A stretch of DNA of 64,000 nucleotides from Acidobacteriota bacterium (GTDB lineage Bacteria; Acidobacteriota; Vicinamibacteria; Vicinamibacterales; SCN-69-37): assembly GCA_020853395.1 (NCBI GenBank), contig JADYYY010000019.1, positions 344,925-408,924 of the forward strand, given 5' to 3'. The translations under genes and the position numbers were made by a program. The number at the start of each line of letters is the position of its first letter. Within the stretch, counting starts at the first letter, position 1. This document shows positions 17,628 to 28,016 of this stretch, piece after piece. The notes under the pieces are model-generated. The model worked only from the letters and a program-made list of their open reading frames with translations, was not told the DNA's origin and made no database searches.

Positions 17628-18749
17628 TCAGGTGGATGACGAGAGCCGGCTCAGCGGCAGACCCGTGCCGCCGTAGCGGATCTGCGTGATCTCGGCGAGG
17701 ACGGACAACGCGATCTCGGCCGGCGACCGGCCGCCGAGGTCGAGGCCGACGGGGGCGTGGATGGCGGCCAGCCTCGATTCGGGCACGCCGTGGTCGCGCA
17801 GCATGTCGGCAATCAGCACCGTCTTGCGGCGGCTGCCGAGCAGCCCGATGTAGCGCACGGTCGTGCGCGCCGCCGCCAGCACGCACTCGGCGTCCATCTT
17901 GTGGCCGCGCGTGGCGACGACGAGAAACGTCTGAGCGCCGTAGTCGAGCGACGCGATGCTGTGGGCCACGCCGGCGAGCACGACGTGAGCGCCGTCGAAC
18001 CGCTCGCGGTTCGCGTACTCGGGCCGATCCTCGAGCACGGTGACGTCGAAGTCGAGCAGTTGCGCCTGCCGGGCGAGGGCTTTCGCCACGTGACCGCCGC
18101 CGGCGATGACGAGATGGGGGCGGCCGGCCACCGGCTCGATGAGCAGGTCGTGCTGGTCGTCGGCCCTGACGAGCCGCGGCGGGCCGTGCTGGAACTGCGC
18201 GATGGCAGCGTCGGCCGCGCGCGCGTCCTCGATCGGATCACCGAGCGTGCCCACGCGCCGGCCGTCGGCGAACACCGCCATGCGGCGGTCGAGCTCGAAG
18301 CCGCGCCCGGCGCGCTCGAGGCGCGTGATCACGGCGAGCGCGGGGCCGCCGCCGGCGGCGCGCGCGAGATCGGCCGTGAGGTCGCGGCCCGCGACGGCGA
18401 GCGCGTCGCCGCCAGGCTCCGCGAGGATCCACATCGTGCCGCCGCACACGAGCCCCGTGTTCCAGTCGAGCTCTTCGTTCAAGCGGTACTCGCGGAGCGA
18501 TCGGCCGGCGCCGCCGAGGGCATCCCGGGCGGCGAGCATCGCGTCCGCTTCGACGCACCCGCCGCCGAGCGTGCCGAACGGCCGGTCCGCCGGATCGTCC
18601 GTCACGATGAGCTTGGCGCCCACCGTCTGGGGCGTGCTGCCGTGGGTCCGCACCACGGTTGCGACGGCGAACCGGCGGCCGGCGGCCGAGAGCTCGGCCA
18701 TGCGTTCGTAGGGCGACGCGCTCGGCCTGACGGTTGCGCTTGCTGTCAC
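17628..18749 (-). CDS. XdhC/CoxI-family molybdoenzyme maturation factor
   Basis: Protein of 373 residues that loads sulfurated molybdenum cofactor into xanthine-dehydrogenase-type enzymes. The N-terminal XdhC/CoxI domain has [20 protein letters not shown] and [13 protein letters not shown]; the C-terminal Rossmann domain has [20 protein letters not shown] and [14 protein letters not shown], then [10 protein letters not shown]. It is divergent from the hydroxylase small-subunit gene, with 42 bp between start codons, so both probably share one promoter region. Confidence 0.92.
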   Translation of the reverse strand: MTASATVRPSASPYERMAELSAAGRRFAVATVVRTHGSTPQTVGAKLIVTDDPADRPFGTLGGGCVEADAMLAARDALGGAGRSLREYRLNEELDWNTGLVCGGTMWILAEPGGDALAVAGRDLTADLARAAGGGPALAVITRLERAGRGFELDRRMAVFADGRRVGTLGDPIEDARAADAAIAQFQHGPPRLVRADDQHDLLIEPVAGRPHLVIAGGGHVAKALARQAQLLDFDVTVLEDRPEYANRERFDGAHVVLAGVAHSIASLDYGAQTFLVVATRGHKMDAECVLAAARTTVRYIGLLGSRRKTVLIADMLRDHGVPESRLAAIHAPVGLDLGGRSPAEIALSVLAEITQIRYGGTGLPLSRLSSST

Positions 18750-18791
18750 GGCGTACCTAGTTTAAAACTGAATACTCCTGGAGCAGCTTCC

Positions 18792-19274
18792 ATGGCGTTT
18801 ACCTTGACCGTCAATGGGCGGCCGACGACTGTCGACGTGCCTGCCGAGATGCCTCTTCTGTGGGTCATCCGCGATGTGCTCAGCCTCAAAGGCACCAAGT
18901 TCGGCTGCGGCGTGGCGCAGTGCGGCGCCTGCACGGTGCACCTGGATGGCCAGCCGATCCGCTCGTGCAGCACGCCCGTGTCGGCGGCCGCGGGCAAGCG
19001 CGTGACGACGATCGAAGGGTTGTCGGCTGACGGCAGCCATCCGGTTCAGCGCGCGTGGATGAACATCGACGTCCCGCAGTGCGGCTACTGCCAGGCCGGC
19101 CAGATCATGTCGGCCGTCGCGCTGCTCGCCCGCACGCCCAATCCGACCGACGCCCAGATCGACGGCGCGATGAGCGGCAACCTCTGCCGTTGCGGCACGT
19201 ACCTCCGCATCCGCCAGGCGATTCGGCAGGCGTCGCTCAACCTCGCCGGGCCCAACGGCGCCGGCAACGACTGA
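18792..19274 (+). CDS. Molybdenum hydroxylase small subunit, two [2Fe-2S] clusters (IorA-like)
   Basis: Electron-transfer subunit of 160 residues. The plant-ferredoxin-type cluster site is [15 protein letters not shown] with a later Cys in RSCSTP; the second, helical cluster uses [10 protein letters not shown] and CRCGTY. Length and sequence fit the isoquinoline 1-oxidoreductase alpha-subunit type that pairs with a membrane- or periplasm-targeted large subunit without FAD. It starts ATG 18792 after CTGGAG about 8 bases upstream. Confidence 0.94.
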   Translation: MAFTLTVNGRPTTVDVPAEMPLLWVIRDVLSLKGTKFGCGVAQCGACTVHLDGQPIRSCSTPVSAAAGKRVTTIEGLSADGSHPVQRAWMNIDVPQCGYCQAGQIMSAVALLARTPNPTDAQIDGAMSGNLCRCGTYLRIRQAIRQASLNLAGPNGAGND

Positions 19275-19339
19275 GTGGCCGCGCCGTGCACCGCGAGGCG
19301 AGCGAGCGGCAGCGAAGCCGGGATTTCGTAGGAGGCGCC

Positions 19340-21583
19340 GTGCAGAGCGTGCTCATGGATCGTCGTGCGTTCTTCCGCGTGAGCGCGATCGGGGGCGGCG
19401 GCATGCTGCTCGCGCTCTATCTGAAGCCGTCCGAGAGCGCCGCGCAGGCGCAGCCGCCGGCGCTCTGGTCGCCGAACGCGTTCGTGCGCATCATGCCGGA
19501 CGGCACGGTGTACATCACGGCCAAGAACCCGGAAGTGGGGCAGGGGCCGAAGACGCACCTGCCCATGATCATCGCGGACGAGCTCGACGTGGACTGGAGC
19601 GTCGTCCGCATCGAGCAGGCCGACGTGAACCCTGCGGTGTACGGCCCGCAGTCGGCCGGCGGCAGCACGGCCACGCCGAACAACTGGACGCCGCTCCGGC
19701 AGGTGGGCGCGGCGGCGCGCATGATGCTCGTCTCGGCCGCGGCGTCCACCTGGAGCGTGCCCGAAGCCGAGTGCACCACGTCGTCCGGCCGCGTGCAGCA
19801 TCGCGCGAGCAACCGGTCCGTGGGCTACGGCGAGATCGCCGCGAGAGCGGCCGCGCTCCCGCCGCCCGCCGTGTCGGACATCGAGCTCAAGGATCCGAAG
19901 GAGTACCGGATCATCGGCAAGCCGACGCCGGGCGTCGAGAACGCCGCGATCGTCACCGGCAAGCCGATCTTCTCGATCGACTTCACGCTGCCGGGGATGC
20001 TCTATGCGGTCTTCGAGAAGTGCCCCGTGTACGGCGGCAAGGTCGTGAGCGCGAACCTCGACGAGATCGGGGCGATGCCCGGCGTCCGCCACGCGTTCGT
20101 CGTCGAGGGCGGCACCGTGCTGACCGGCCTGCTGGGCGGCGTCGCCATCGTGGCGGACAGTTGGTGGCAGGCGAAGACCGCGCGCGAGAAGTTGAAGGTC
20201 ACGTGGAACGAGGGCGCGACGTCGGCGCAGTCGAGCGCCGGCTTCGCGCGGCAGGCCGCCGAGCTCGGGCCGCAGACGCCGCAGACGTGGGTGCGGACCG
20301 ATGGCGACGTGGAGCGCGCGCTGTCGGGCGCCGCGAAGGTGGTCGAGGCGGCGTACTCGTATCCGTTCCTGTCGCACGCGCCGCTGGAGCCGCAGAACGC
20401 CTCCGCGCGTTTCGCCAACGGCAAGCTCGAGCTGTGGACGCCGAGCCAGACGCCCGCCAACGGCCTGCAGCTCGCCGCGACGACGCTCGGCATCACGCCG
20501 GCCGACATCACGATGCACCAGCTTCGCGGCGGCGGCGGCTTCGGCCGTCGGCTGACCAACGACTACGTTGCCGAAGTGTCGTGGATCGCGAAAGAGCTCA
20601 ACGGCACGCCGGTGAAGCTGCTCTGGACGCGCGAGCAGGACGTGCAGCACGATTTCTATCGGCCCGGCGGCTTCCATTTCCTGAAAGCCGGCATCGACGC
20701 ATCAGGCCGGATCGCCGGGTGGCGCAACCATTTCGTGACGTACGGCGCCGGGCAGGGCGTGGCCGCCAGCGCCGACATGAGCGCCATGGAGTTTCCCGCG
20801 CGCTTCGTGCAGCACTACGCGTACGGCCGATCGCTCATGCCGCTCGGCTTCCCGACCGGCGCGATGCGCGCTCCGGGCAGCAACGGCATCGCCTTCGTGA
20901 TGCAGTCGTTCCTCGACGAGCTGGCGGTCGCCGCCGGCAGGGATCCGATCGAGTTCCGGCTGGATCTGCTGTCGAACACGCCGATTCCCCTGCCGCCGCC
21001 TGCGGCGCCCGGAGCCGGCGGCCGCGGCGGCGGCGCGCCGAACCCGGCGTCGATCTTCAACGCGGAGCGGATGAGCAGCGTGCTGCGCGCCGTGCGCGAT
21101 CGCTCGGGCTGGGCGAAGACGACCATGCCCCGGGGCTCGGGCATGGGCGTCGGCTTCCACTTCAGTCATCTCGGCTACTTCGCGTCGGTCGCCCACGTCA
21201 GCGTCGACGCGGCCAAGAAGGTCAGGGTGCACCGGATCTGGACCGTCGGCGACATCGGCAGCCAGATCATCAACCCGAGCAACGCCGTGAACCAGGCGCA
21301 GGGCTGCGCCATCGAGGCGCTCAGCCACCTCATGAACTGGGAGGTGACGTTCGCGAACGGCCACGCGGTCGAGAGCAACTTCGATCGCTACCAGCCGACG
21401 CGCATGAACCAGGCGCCGCCGGAGATCGACGTCCACTTCCTGACGACGCAGTACTCGCCGACGGGCCTGGGCGAGCCGGCGCTGCCGCCGGTGCTCGGCG
21501 CGGTGTGCAACGCGATCCACGCGGCGACCGGCACGCGCGTGCGTTCGCTGCCGCTCGCGAAGCAGGGCTTCAGTTGGGCGTAG
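19340..21583 (+). CDS. Molybdenum hydroxylase large subunit (IorB-like), Tat-targeted
   Basis: Molybdopterin-binding subunit of 747 residues. The N-terminus carries a twin-arginine-type signal (MDRRAFFRVSAIGGGGMLL), so the mature enzyme probably acts in the periplasm. GGGGFGRRLTNDYVAE and APGSNGIAFVMQSFLDELA are cofactor-binding regions, and Glu of GLGEPALPPV near the C-terminus is the expected catalytic base. GTG 19340 is chosen because GGAGG ends 4 bases upstream; the in-frame ATG 19355 is too far from it. The substrate could be an aldehyde or N-heterocycle. A Gly/Pro-rich insert lies near residues 551-570. Confidence 0.92.
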   Translation: MQSVLMDRRAFFRVSAIGGGGMLLALYLKPSESAAQAQPPALWSPNAFVRIMPDGTVYITAKNPEVGQGPKTHLPMIIADELDVDWSVVRIEQADVNPAVYGPQSAGGSTATPNNWTPLRQVGAAARMMLVSAAASTWSVPEAECTTSSGRVQHRASNRSVGYGEIAARAAALPPPAVSDIELKDPKEYRIIGKPTPGVENAAIVTGKPIFSIDFTLPGMLYAVFEKCPVYGGKVVSANLDEIGAMPGVRHAFVVEGGTVLTGLLGGVAIVADSWWQAKTAREKLKVTWNEGATSAQSSAGFARQAAELGPQTPQTWVRTDGDVERALSGAAKVVEAAYSYPFLSHAPLEPQNASARFANGKLELWTPSQTPANGLQLAATTLGITPADITMHQLRGGGGFGRRLTNDYVAEVSWIAKELNGTPVKLLWTREQDVQHDFYRPGGFHFLKAGIDASGRIAGWRNHFVTYGAGQGVAASADMSAMEFPARFVQHYAYGRSLMPLGFPTGAMRAPGSNGIAFVMQSFLDELAVAAGRDPIEFRLDLLSNTPIPLPPPAAPGAGGRGGGAPNPASIFNAERMSSVLRAVRDRSGWAKTTMPRGSGMGVGFHFSHLGYFASVAHVSVDAAKKVRVHRIWTVGDIGSQIINPSNAVNQAQGCAIEALSHLMNWEVTFANGHAVESNFDRYQPTRMNQAPPEIDVHFLTTQYSPTGLGEPALPPVLGAVCNAIHAATGTRVRSLPLAKQGFSWA

Positions 21584-21815
21584 CGACCGACCGGCCCGCG
21601 ATCGGTCAAGAGGCAGACACGTGACGGGTATTCTCCGACGCGCCTGGACGTCGATCCGGCATTTCGTGATGTCGCGGATGTCGTGGCTCGACCTGTCCTG
21701 CTCCGCGTGAGCGTTCTCAACCGCGAGTCCGTGACGGCCATCGCGTCGAGCCGCCGCTCGAAGCGCACGGCGCACGACTCGCAGCACCGTTCCGCCGATC
21801 CGAACGCAGCTCTCG

Positions 21816-22496
21816 CTACGGTCTGATCTCCATCGCCCCCGTGTAGATCGCCATGCCGACGACGGCGTCGATGCCGAGCCGATCGAGGGTGTCGACCTCC
21901 TCGCGGTTGCGGATGCCGCCGGCGGCGATGAGGCGCCGCTTCGTCGCCGCCTGGACGGACTTGACGGCCGAAAGGTTCAGGCCGGTCAACAGTCCTTCCG
22001 TGTCCACGTGGGTGTAGAGGAACGCGCCCACGTAGGGCTCGAGCGTGCGCGCGGCGTCTTCCGGCGTCACGGGGATCGGTGTCTTCCAGCCGTGGACGAC
22101 GACCTTGCCGCCCTTGCTGTCGATCGCGCCGACGAGCAGGTCCGGATCGATCACCTCCGCGAACGCTTCGGCGCGGCCGCGGTTGACGCCGCGATCGTTG
22201 AAGAGCGACGACCCGAGGATCACGCGGCGGGCACCGCCGGCGAGCAGTTCCTGCGCGCGCTCGATCGATCGCACGCCGCCGCCGACCTGGCACGGCAGCG
22301 CCGACGCGACGCGGCGGACCAGGGCGTCGTTGGCGGGCCGTCCCATCGCCGCGTCGAGATCGATGAGCTGCACGATCGGGAACGCCGAGAACTTGTCGAT
22401 CCAGCCGTCCAGATCGTCGCTCGCGAGCACGAGCTTCTCGCCCTGCTGCAGTTGGACGACGCGGCCGCCCATCAGATCGATTGAAGGAATGAGCAC
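21816..22496 (-). CDS. hisA: Phosphoribosylformimino-AICAR ribotide isomerase
   Basis: HisA, 226 residues, a (beta/alpha)8 barrel catalysing the Amadori rearrangement of ProFAR to PRFAR in histidine synthesis. Catalytic Asp8 is in IPSIDLMGG; phosphate-binding segments are QVGGGVRS, GSSLF and IAAGGI. It is the last gene of the his operon, 6 bp after hisF. The 230 bp between it and the convergent hydroxylase gene (21584-21815) hold no recognisable gene or strong terminator. Confidence 0.96.
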   Translation of the reverse strand: MLIPSIDLMGGRVVQLQQGEKLVLASDDLDGWIDKFSAFPIVQLIDLDAAMGRPANDALVRRVASALPCQVGGGVRSIERAQELLAGGARRVILGSSLFNDRGVNRGRAEAFAEVIDPDLLVGAIDSKGGKVVVHGWKTPIPVTPEDAARTLEPYVGAFLYTHVDTEGLLTGLNLSAVKSVQAATKRRLIAAGGIRNREEVDTLDRLGIDAVVGMAIYTGAMEIRP

Positions 22497-22502
22497 GGGT
22501 GC

Positions 22503-23264
22503 CTACCAGTCCAAGCGCATGGGCACGCCGTGCTGCGCGAGGAAGGTCTTCAGGTCGCGCACGGCGTGCTCGGAAAAATGGAAGACGGAGGCGGCCAGCG
22601 CGGCGTCCGCGTGGCCGGCCTCGAAGACCTCGAGAAAGTGTTCCGGCACGCCTGCGCCGCCGGACGCGATCACCGGGATCGGCACGGCGTCGCTGACGGC
22701 CGCCGTGAGCTCGCAGTCGAAGCCAGAACGCGTGCCGTCGCGGTCGATGGAGGTGAGCAGGATCTCGCCGGCGCCGCGGTCGGCGGCTTCGCGCGCCCAG
22801 GCGACGGCCTCGCGCGGGGCGCGCGTCGTGCCGCTGCGCGCGAACACCTCGAAGCCGTCCGCGCCCCGCTTGGCGTCGATCGCGACGATCACCGCCTGGC
22901 TGCCGTACGTGTTCGCGACCGCGGTGACGATCGACGGATCGGCGAGCGCCGCGCTGTTGAGGCTGACCTTGTCGGCGCCCGCGTCGATCACCGCCCTCGC
23001 GTCGTCCATCGACCGGATGCCACCGCCGACGCCGAGCGGGATGAAGATGCGGCGCGAGACCTCGCGGACGGTGTCGAGCAGCGCGCGCCGGCCTTCGAGC
23101 GTGGCGGTGACGTCCAGCACGGTCAGCTCGTCGATGCCCTCGCGGTTGTACCGGTCGGCGAGCTCGGCAGGATCACCGGCGGCGCGCAGGCCGGCGAAGT
23201 TGACGCCCTTGACCACGCGGCCGTCTCGGACGTCCAGGCAGGCGATGAGGCGCTTGGTCAGCAC
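22503..23264 (-). CDS. hisF: Imidazole glycerol phosphate synthase, cyclase subunit
   Basis: HisF, 253 residues. It starts at GTG with [20 protein letters not shown]; catalytic Asp11 lies in ACLDV and Asp130 equivalent in VAIDAKRG, with GGGIRS and SGGAG phosphate loops. It partners with HisH. Its start overlaps the hisH tail (hisH stops at 23258), indicating coupled synthesis of the two subunits. The frame stays open upstream through hisH but that part is not HisF. Confidence 0.96.
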   Translation of the reverse strand: MLTKRLIACLDVRDGRVVKGVNFAGLRAAGDPAELADRYNREGIDELTVLDVTATLEGRRALLDTVREVSRRIFIPLGVGGGIRSMDDARAVIDAGADKVSLNSAALADPSIVTAVANTYGSQAVIVAIDAKRGADGFEVFARSGTTRAPREAVAWAREAADRGAGEILLTSIDRDGTRSGFDCELTAAVSDAVPIPVIASGGAGVPEHFLEVFEAGHADAALAASVFHFSEHAVRDLKTFLAQHGVPMRLDW

Positions 23265-23872
23265 GATCGCCCGCCCGTCTGGACGACGCGGAGGAAGTTC
23301 TCGAGCATCTTCAACCCGGTGTGCCCGGACTTCTCGGGGTGGAACTGCGCGCCGAAGATCGCGGCTCGCTCGACGGCCGACGCGAACGGCACGCCATGGG
23401 TCGTGACCGCCACCGTGTCGGGCCCGACCGGCGCCGCGTACGAGTGCGTGAAGTACGCCGACGCCTGGGTGGGCACGCCTTCGAGCAATCGGGATCGGCG
23501 TGCGCCGGTCTCGAGCGTGTTCCATCCAACGTGCGGCACCTTCACGTCGCCGCTCAGCCGGAAGCAGCGGCCCTGCATCAGGCCGATGCCCGGCAGATCG
23601 GGCGCCTCGTCGCTGCCCTCGAACAGCCACTGCAGGCCCAGGCAGATGCCGAGCAGCGGGACGCTGCGCTCGACCGCGCGGCCGATCGCGCCGCGCCACG
23701 ATTCGTCGAGCGACGCCGTCGCGTTGAAGTGTCCCACGCCGGGGATGACGATGCCGGCGGCGCCGTCGAGGCCGTCGACCGATCGGATGGTGCGGATGTT
23801 GGCGCCCACGGCCGCGAAGCCCTTGAGCACCGACGTCAGGTTGCCGGCGCCGTAGTCGACGAGCGCGATCAC
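23258..23872 (-). CDS. hisH: Imidazole glycerol phosphate synthase, glutaminase subunit
   Basis: HisH, 204 residues, a class-I glutamine amidotransferase that supplies ammonia to HisF. It begins [19 protein letters not shown] at GTG 23872, overlapping the hisB stop in GTGA. The nucleophile is in GICLGLQWL, and the His/Glu pair is FHPEKSG. PGVGHF forms part of the oxyanion strand. Confidence 0.96.
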   Translation of the reverse strand: MIALVDYGAGNLTSVLKGFAAVGANIRTIRSVDGLDGAAGIVIPGVGHFNATASLDESWRGAIGRAVERSVPLLGICLGLQWLFEGSDEAPDLPGIGLMQGRCFRLSGDVKVPHVGWNTLETGARRSRLLEGVPTQASAYFTHSYAAPVGPDTVAVTTHGVPFASAVERAAIFGAQFHPEKSGHTGLKMLENFLRVVQTGGRSC

Positions 23873-24459
23873 AGCAGGCCCTTCGTGGACGGCAGCATGC
23901 GCGCGAGCCGCCGGTCCTTCGCGCACGCCACGCGCAGCGCCCGCGCGAACGCCTTGAAGGTCGCCTCGATCTGGTGGTGGCTCGATCGGCCGTAGAGCAC
24001 CTTCAGGTGCACGTTGGCCCGAACGGCGTTCGCGAACCCCTCGAAGAAGTCCTGCACGAGCTCGGTCTGCAGATCGCCCACGCGCGCGGCGCGCACCTTC
24101 GACAGATCGACGACGGCGAACGGCCGGCCGGAGAGATCGATGGCGGCGATCGCGAGCGTCTCGTCCATCGGCATGAGGAAGTAGCCGGCGCGGTTGATGC
24201 CGCGCTTGTCGCCGAGCGCCTTCGCCATGGCCTCGCCGAGCGCGATGCCGACGTCCTCGACGGTGTGGTGCTGGTCGACGTCGAGATCGCCGTCGGCGGC
24301 GATCGTCAGGTCGAACCCGCCGTGACGGGCGACGAGCTCCAGCATGTGGTCGAGGAACCGGACGCCGGTCCGCACGTCGTAGCGGCCCTGGCCGTCGAGA
24401 TCGATCGACAGCCGGATCGAGGTTTCGGTGGTTCGCCGATCAATGCGCGCGCGACGCAA
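23869..24459 (-). CDS. hisB: Imidazoleglycerol-phosphate dehydratase
   Basis: HisB, 196 residues, dehydrates IGP to imidazole acetol phosphate. Metal-binding motifs [24 protein letters not shown] and [12 protein letters not shown] are intact. I chose TTG 24459 because GGAGG sits exactly 6 bases upstream and the resulting N-terminus [20 protein letters not shown] fits the family; no ATG or GTG lies in the right place. It overlaps the hisC tail by 20 bp. This is the single-function form without the phosphatase domain. Confidence 0.94.
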   Translation of the reverse strand: MRRARIDRRTTETSIRLSIDLDGQGRYDVRTGVRFLDHMLELVARHGGFDLTIAADGDLDVDQHHTVEDVGIALGEAMAKALGDKRGINRAGYFLMPMDETLAIAAIDLSGRPFAVVDLSKVRAARVGDLQTELVQDFFEGFANAVRANVHLKVLYGRSSHHQIEATFKAFARALRVACAKDRRLARMLPSTKGLL

Positions 24460-25483
24460 GGATATCCTCCAGTACATCGAGCGCTCGACGCGTGTGGTCG
24501 AGCACGCCGGCCGTGAGCCGGATGCACCCGGCGCATCCGGGCGCGTCCGACTTGTCGCGGACGAACACGCGGGCGGCAGCCATCGTCTCCGCGATCGCGG
24601 CGGCGTCGCCCACGCGGAGCAGCACGAAGTTGCCCTCGCTCGGCCAGAACGCGAGGCCGCGCCGCCGGCAGAACGCGTAGATCGCTTCACGCGACGCGGC
24701 GGACTGGCTCACGTACCACTCGAGATGGCGGCGATCGTCGAGCGCGGCCGACAGGGCCGCGATGGCGGCGACGTTGACCGAGAACGGCAGTTGCACGGTG
24801 CGAAGCCGATCGAGCGTCCGCGGATGCCCGACGAGGGCGCCGATGCGCAGCGCCGCCAGGCCGTGGGCCTTCGCGAACGTCCGGCCGATCACGAGGTGGC
24901 GCGCGCGATCGAGCCGGGGGCCGATCAGCGTCCGGCCGCTGAAGTCCGCGTAGGCCTCGTCGACGAGGACGAGCGCGTGCGGCGCGGCCTCGAGGACGCG
25001 GTCGATCGCCTCCGCCGGAATGCCCACGCCCGTCGGGTTGTTCGGGTCCGTGAGATACATCGCGCGCGTCGCCGGCGTGATCGCGCCGATCACGTCCTCG
25101 ATCGGAAACGCGAACCGCGCGGCTGGCGGCACGCGCACGAGCCGGGCCCCGACCGCCTCGGCGCACGACTCGTAGACCTCGAAGGCCGGCTCGACGACGA
25201 CGATCTCGGGTTGGGAGATTCGGTCGCCGAGGTGCCATGCGCCGTACTGCGCGACCATCTGGAGGCCCTCGTCGAGACCGTTCGTGAGCTGCACGCATCC
25301 GCGGTCGACGCCGAACCAGCGTGCCACCTTCGCCGTGATGGCCGCTGCGTCCGGGTAGCACGCGATGTCCTCGCGAATGAGCGCCTGCAGCGCGGTGCGC
25401 ACCGCCTCCGAGCAGCCCGCCGTGTTCTCGTTGAAGTGGAGCCGCAATCCGCCGGGCACGATCGGTTCCGGCGCGGACCTCAC
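24440..25483 (-). CDS. hisC: Histidinol-phosphate aminotransferase
   Basis: HisC, 347 residues, a PLP fold-type I aminotransferase. LHFNENT starts the domain; [20 protein letters not shown] and the PLP lysine in [15 protein letters not shown] are all present, with R in GCIRLTAG. It starts GTG 25483, overlapping the hisD stop (GTGA). Translation is probably coupled along the whole operon. Confidence 0.95.
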   Translation of the reverse strand: MRSAPEPIVPGGLRLHFNENTAGCSEAVRTALQALIREDIACYPDAAAITAKVARWFGVDRGCVQLTNGLDEGLQMVAQYGAWHLGDRISQPEIVVVEPAFEVYESCAEAVGARLVRVPPAARFAFPIEDVIGAITPATRAMYLTDPNNPTGVGIPAEAIDRVLEAAPHALVLVDEAYADFSGRTLIGPRLDRARHLVIGRTFAKAHGLAALRIGALVGHPRTLDRLRTVQLPFSVNVAAIAALSAALDDRRHLEWYVSQSAASREAIYAFCRRRGLAFWPSEGNFVLLRVGDAAAIAETMAAARVFVRDKSDAPGCAGCIRLTAGVLDHTRRALDVLEDILASRAH

Positions 25484-26715
25484 AGCCGCACCCGGACGGA
25501 TCGCGCGTGGGCGTCGAGCCCTTCGGCGTCCGCGAGCGCCACGACGGCTGGACCGATGGCGCGAATGCCGCGCCGCGTGAGCCGCTGCACGTTGAAGACC
25601 CGGACGAAGTCGGCGGCGCTGAGCCCGCCCCGGAACCGGCCCGCGCCGCCGGTCGGCAGCACGTGATTCGATCCCGTGCAGTAATCGCCCGAGGCCTGCG
25701 CGCTCCATCTCCCGACGAAGATCGTCCCGGCCGTCTGGAACGCGTCGACGTCGGCCTCCTCGTCGACGACGAGGTGCTCCGGCGCGAGCCGGTTGACCAC
25801 CGCCACCGCTTCGCGCCGCGTCGTGGCGACGACGATCGCGCCGTTCGACGTGATCGACTGCCTCGCCGGCCCTGTCGCAGGCATCTGCCGGTCGACTTCC
25901 GCCGCGACCGCGGTCGCGAGCGATCGGCGCGTCGTCACGAGCAGCGCGCGCGCTGCCGGATCGTGCTCCGCCTGCGCGAGCAGGTCGGCCGCGATCCACT
26001 CCGGCCGCCCGCGATCCGAGGCGACGACGATCTCGCTCGGGCCCGCGTGCAGATCGATGGCGCAGTCGGCCGACACGAGCGCCTTGGCGGCCGTCACCCA
26101 GGCGTTGCCCGGCCCGACGATCTTGTCGACCCGCGCGATCGCCCGCGTGCCGTACGCGAGCGCGCCGATCGCCTGCGCGCCGCCTATGGCGAAGACCTCC
26201 GACGCGCCGGCCTCGAGGGCCGCCGCGAGCACGGCCGGAGCGGGGCGCGGACACACGGCGACGACGTCGCGCACGCCCGCGACACGCGCGGGCACGACGG
26301 TCATGATCAGCGTGGACGGCAGCGGATACCGTCCGCCCGGCACGTAGCAGCCGACGCGCGCGAGCGGCTGCACGCGCTGCTCGATGCGCACGCCCGGCGT
26401 GACCGTGACGGCGAACGGCTTCGGCACCTGCTTCGCGGCCACCTTCTCCAGGTGCGACACCGACATCCTGAGCGCGCGGCGGACGGCCGCGGGCGTCTCG
26501 GACCATCCGCGCTTCAGCTCGGCCGCGGCGACCGGGCGGACGGCCGCGAGCGGCCGATCGAGACGGCGCGTCCAATCGAGCACGGCACGATCGCCGCGGG
26601 CGCGGACGTCGGCCACGATGCGCGCGGCGTCGCGCTCCACGTCCGCCCGCCGCGCCGCGTCGCGGGACACCAGCCGGTCGAGCGCCGCGCGATCCGTCGT
26701 CGAGATGATGCGCAT
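25480..26715 (-). CDS. hisD: Histidinol dehydrogenase
   Basis: HisD, 411 residues, oxidises histidinol to histidine with NAD and zinc. Motifs are VPGGRYPLPSTLIMTVVPA, GGAQAIGALAYG, KIVGPGNAWVT, and LAPEHLVVD with the catalytic His, plus TGSNHVLPTGGAGRFRGGL. It starts ATG 26715, overlapping the hisG stop (TGATG). It is slightly shorter than the common 425-435 residues but no motif is lost. Confidence 0.96.
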   Translation of the reverse strand: MRIISTTDRAALDRLVSRDAARRADVERDAARIVADVRARGDRAVLDWTRRLDRPLAAVRPVAAAELKRGWSETPAAVRRALRMSVSHLEKVAAKQVPKPFAVTVTPGVRIEQRVQPLARVGCYVPGGRYPLPSTLIMTVVPARVAGVRDVVAVCPRPAPAVLAAALEAGASEVFAIGGAQAIGALAYGTRAIARVDKIVGPGNAWVTAAKALVSADCAIDLHAGPSEIVVASDRGRPEWIAADLLAQAEHDPAARALLVTTRRSLATAVAAEVDRQMPATGPARQSITSNGAIVVATTRREAVAVVNRLAPEHLVVDEEADVDAFQTAGTIFVGRWSAQASGDYCTGSNHVLPTGGAGRFRGGLSAADFVRVFNVQRLTRRGIRAIGPAVVALADAEGLDAHARSVRVRL

Positions 26716-27599
26716 CACAGCACGATCTTGTTGAGCGGGTACTCGACGATGCCCTGCGCGTTGGCGGCCTTGAGGCGCGGCATCAGCTCGCGGACGGTCC
26801 GCTCTTCGATCACCGTGTTCACCGCGACCCAGCCGTCCTCGCTGAGCGGCGAGATGGTCGGCCGCTGCAAGGCGGGCAGCAGGCCCAGCACCGTGGGCAG
26901 GTCCTCGCGCCGCACGTTGAGCATCAGGCCCACGCGGCCGTGCGCCTCGATCGCGGCCCGCAGCAGCAGCGCGATGTTGTCGATCTTCGTCCGCTTGGCC
27001 GCGTGCGCGAGCGCCTGGGCATTGGCGATGAGCTGCGTGTTCGACTCCAGCACCGTGTCGATGATCCGCAGCCGGTTCGCGCGGAGCGACGAGCCGGTCT
27101 CCGTCACCTCGACGATCGCGTCGGCGAGCACCGGCGGCTTGACCTCGGTCGCGCCCCACGAGAACTCCACGTTCACGCCGACGCCCTGCCGCCGGAAGTA
27201 GGCCTCGGTGGCGCGGACGAGCTCGGTCGCGATCGTCTTGCCGTCGAGGTCCTTCGGCGTCCGGTACGGCGAGTCTTCCGGCACGGCGAGCACCCACTTC
27301 ACCCGCCCGAAGCTCTGCTTCGCATAGACGAGGTCCGCCACCGGCACCACGGTGTCGCGGCCGGTGGCCGCCGCGTGCTCGGCGATCCAGTCCAGGCCGG
27401 TCAGGCCCGCGTCGATGACGCCGTCGCCCACGTAGCGGGCCATCTCCTGCGCGCGAATCAGCAGGCACTCGATCTCGGGATCGTCGATCGTCGGATAGTA
27501 CGACCGCGAGTTGACGTAGATGTTGAAGCCCGCGCGCGCGAAGAGCTGGATGGTCGCGTCCTGCAGCGAGCCCTTGGGCAGGCCGAGCTTAAGCGTCAT
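26715..27599 (-). CDS. hisG: ATP phosphoribosyltransferase (long form)
   Basis: HisG, 294 residues, catalyses the first committed step of histidine synthesis. It begins [20 protein letters not shown]. The PRPP loop appears as [20 protein letters not shown]. Its length indicates the long form with a C-terminal ACT-like regulatory domain (about 220-290, [20 protein letters not shown]), so histidine feedback is likely and a HisZ partner is not needed. Its start overlaps hisI by 11 bp. Confidence 0.95.
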   Translation of the reverse strand: MTLKLGLPKGSLQDATIQLFARAGFNIYVNSRSYYPTIDDPEIECLLIRAQEMARYVGDGVIDAGLTGLDWIAEHAAATGRDTVVPVADLVYAKQSFGRVKWVLAVPEDSPYRTPKDLDGKTIATELVRATEAYFRRQGVGVNVEFSWGATEVKPPVLADAIVEVTETGSSLRANRLRIIDTVLESNTQLIANAQALAHAAKRTKIDNIALLLRAAIEAHGRVGLMLNVRREDLPTVLGLLPALQRPTISPLSEDGWVAVNTVIEERTVRELMPRLKAANAQGIVEYPLNKIVL

Positions 27600-27921
27600 T
27601 GGCGTTCTCGCGCGAGAGCGGCGTGTAGAAGCAACTGCGCGCGCCCGTGTGGCACACGACGCCGTCGCCGAGCCGGCGCACCTTCACCAGCACCGTGTCG
27701 TCGTCGCAGTCCGTGAACAGCTCGACGACCTCGAGGCGGTTGCCCGACGTCTCGCCCTTCGTCCAGAGCTTCTGGCGCGATCGAGAGTAGAACGTGGCGA
27801 AGCCGGTCAGACGCGTGCGCCGCAGCGCCTCGTCGTTCATGAACCCCACCATGAGGACCTCGAGCGAGTCGACGTCCTGAATCACCGCGGGCACGAGCCC
27901 GTCGAGCTTCGAGAAATCCAT
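27589..27921 (-). CDS. hisI: Phosphoribosyl-AMP cyclohydrolase
   Basis: HisI, 110 residues, opens the purine ring of PR-AMP. Motifs: [30 protein letters not shown], and [11 protein letters not shown] with zinc and magnesium ligands, then [10 protein letters not shown]. It lacks the HisE pyrophosphohydrolase domain, and no hisE occurs in the window. It is first in the operon; AAGGA lies 9 bases before the ATG, near RNA segments that can pair with the leader. Confidence 0.95.
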   Translation of the reverse strand: MDFSKLDGLVPAVIQDVDSLEVLMVGFMNDEALRRTRLTGFATFYSRSRQKLWTKGETSGNRLEVVELFTDCDDDTVLVKVRRLGDGVVCHTGARSCFYTPLSRENANDA

Positions 27922-27948
27922 ACCGGAACATCCTTGGCCGGCGGAAAT

Positions 27949-27984
27949 GGCGGGGAAGATCAGGGACCCGCCAGAACCGGCGGG
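27949..27984 (-). promoter_or_regulatory. his leader hairpin and competing pairing segment
   Basis: On the transcript, CCCGCCG and TGGCGGG form a stem (plus-strand cores 27967-27972 and 27979-27984) with a 4-nt loop, downstream of the leader peptide stop at 28017. The GGCGGG arm can instead pair with CCCCGCC at 27949-27955, close to the hisI ribosome site. These mutually exclusive pairings are what an attenuator needs. No U-run follows the stem, so control may act on translation or through Rho rather than as a simple intrinsic terminator. Confidence 0.45.
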
Positions 27985-28016
27985 CTGCTAAGCAATCGAG
28001 CGAGGTCGAATCGTCG

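Noticed and set aside
21584..21815. Possible RNA gene or terminator between the hydroxylase and hisA
   Set aside because: Only weak, short GC-rich stems are present, with no U-run or known RNA motif.
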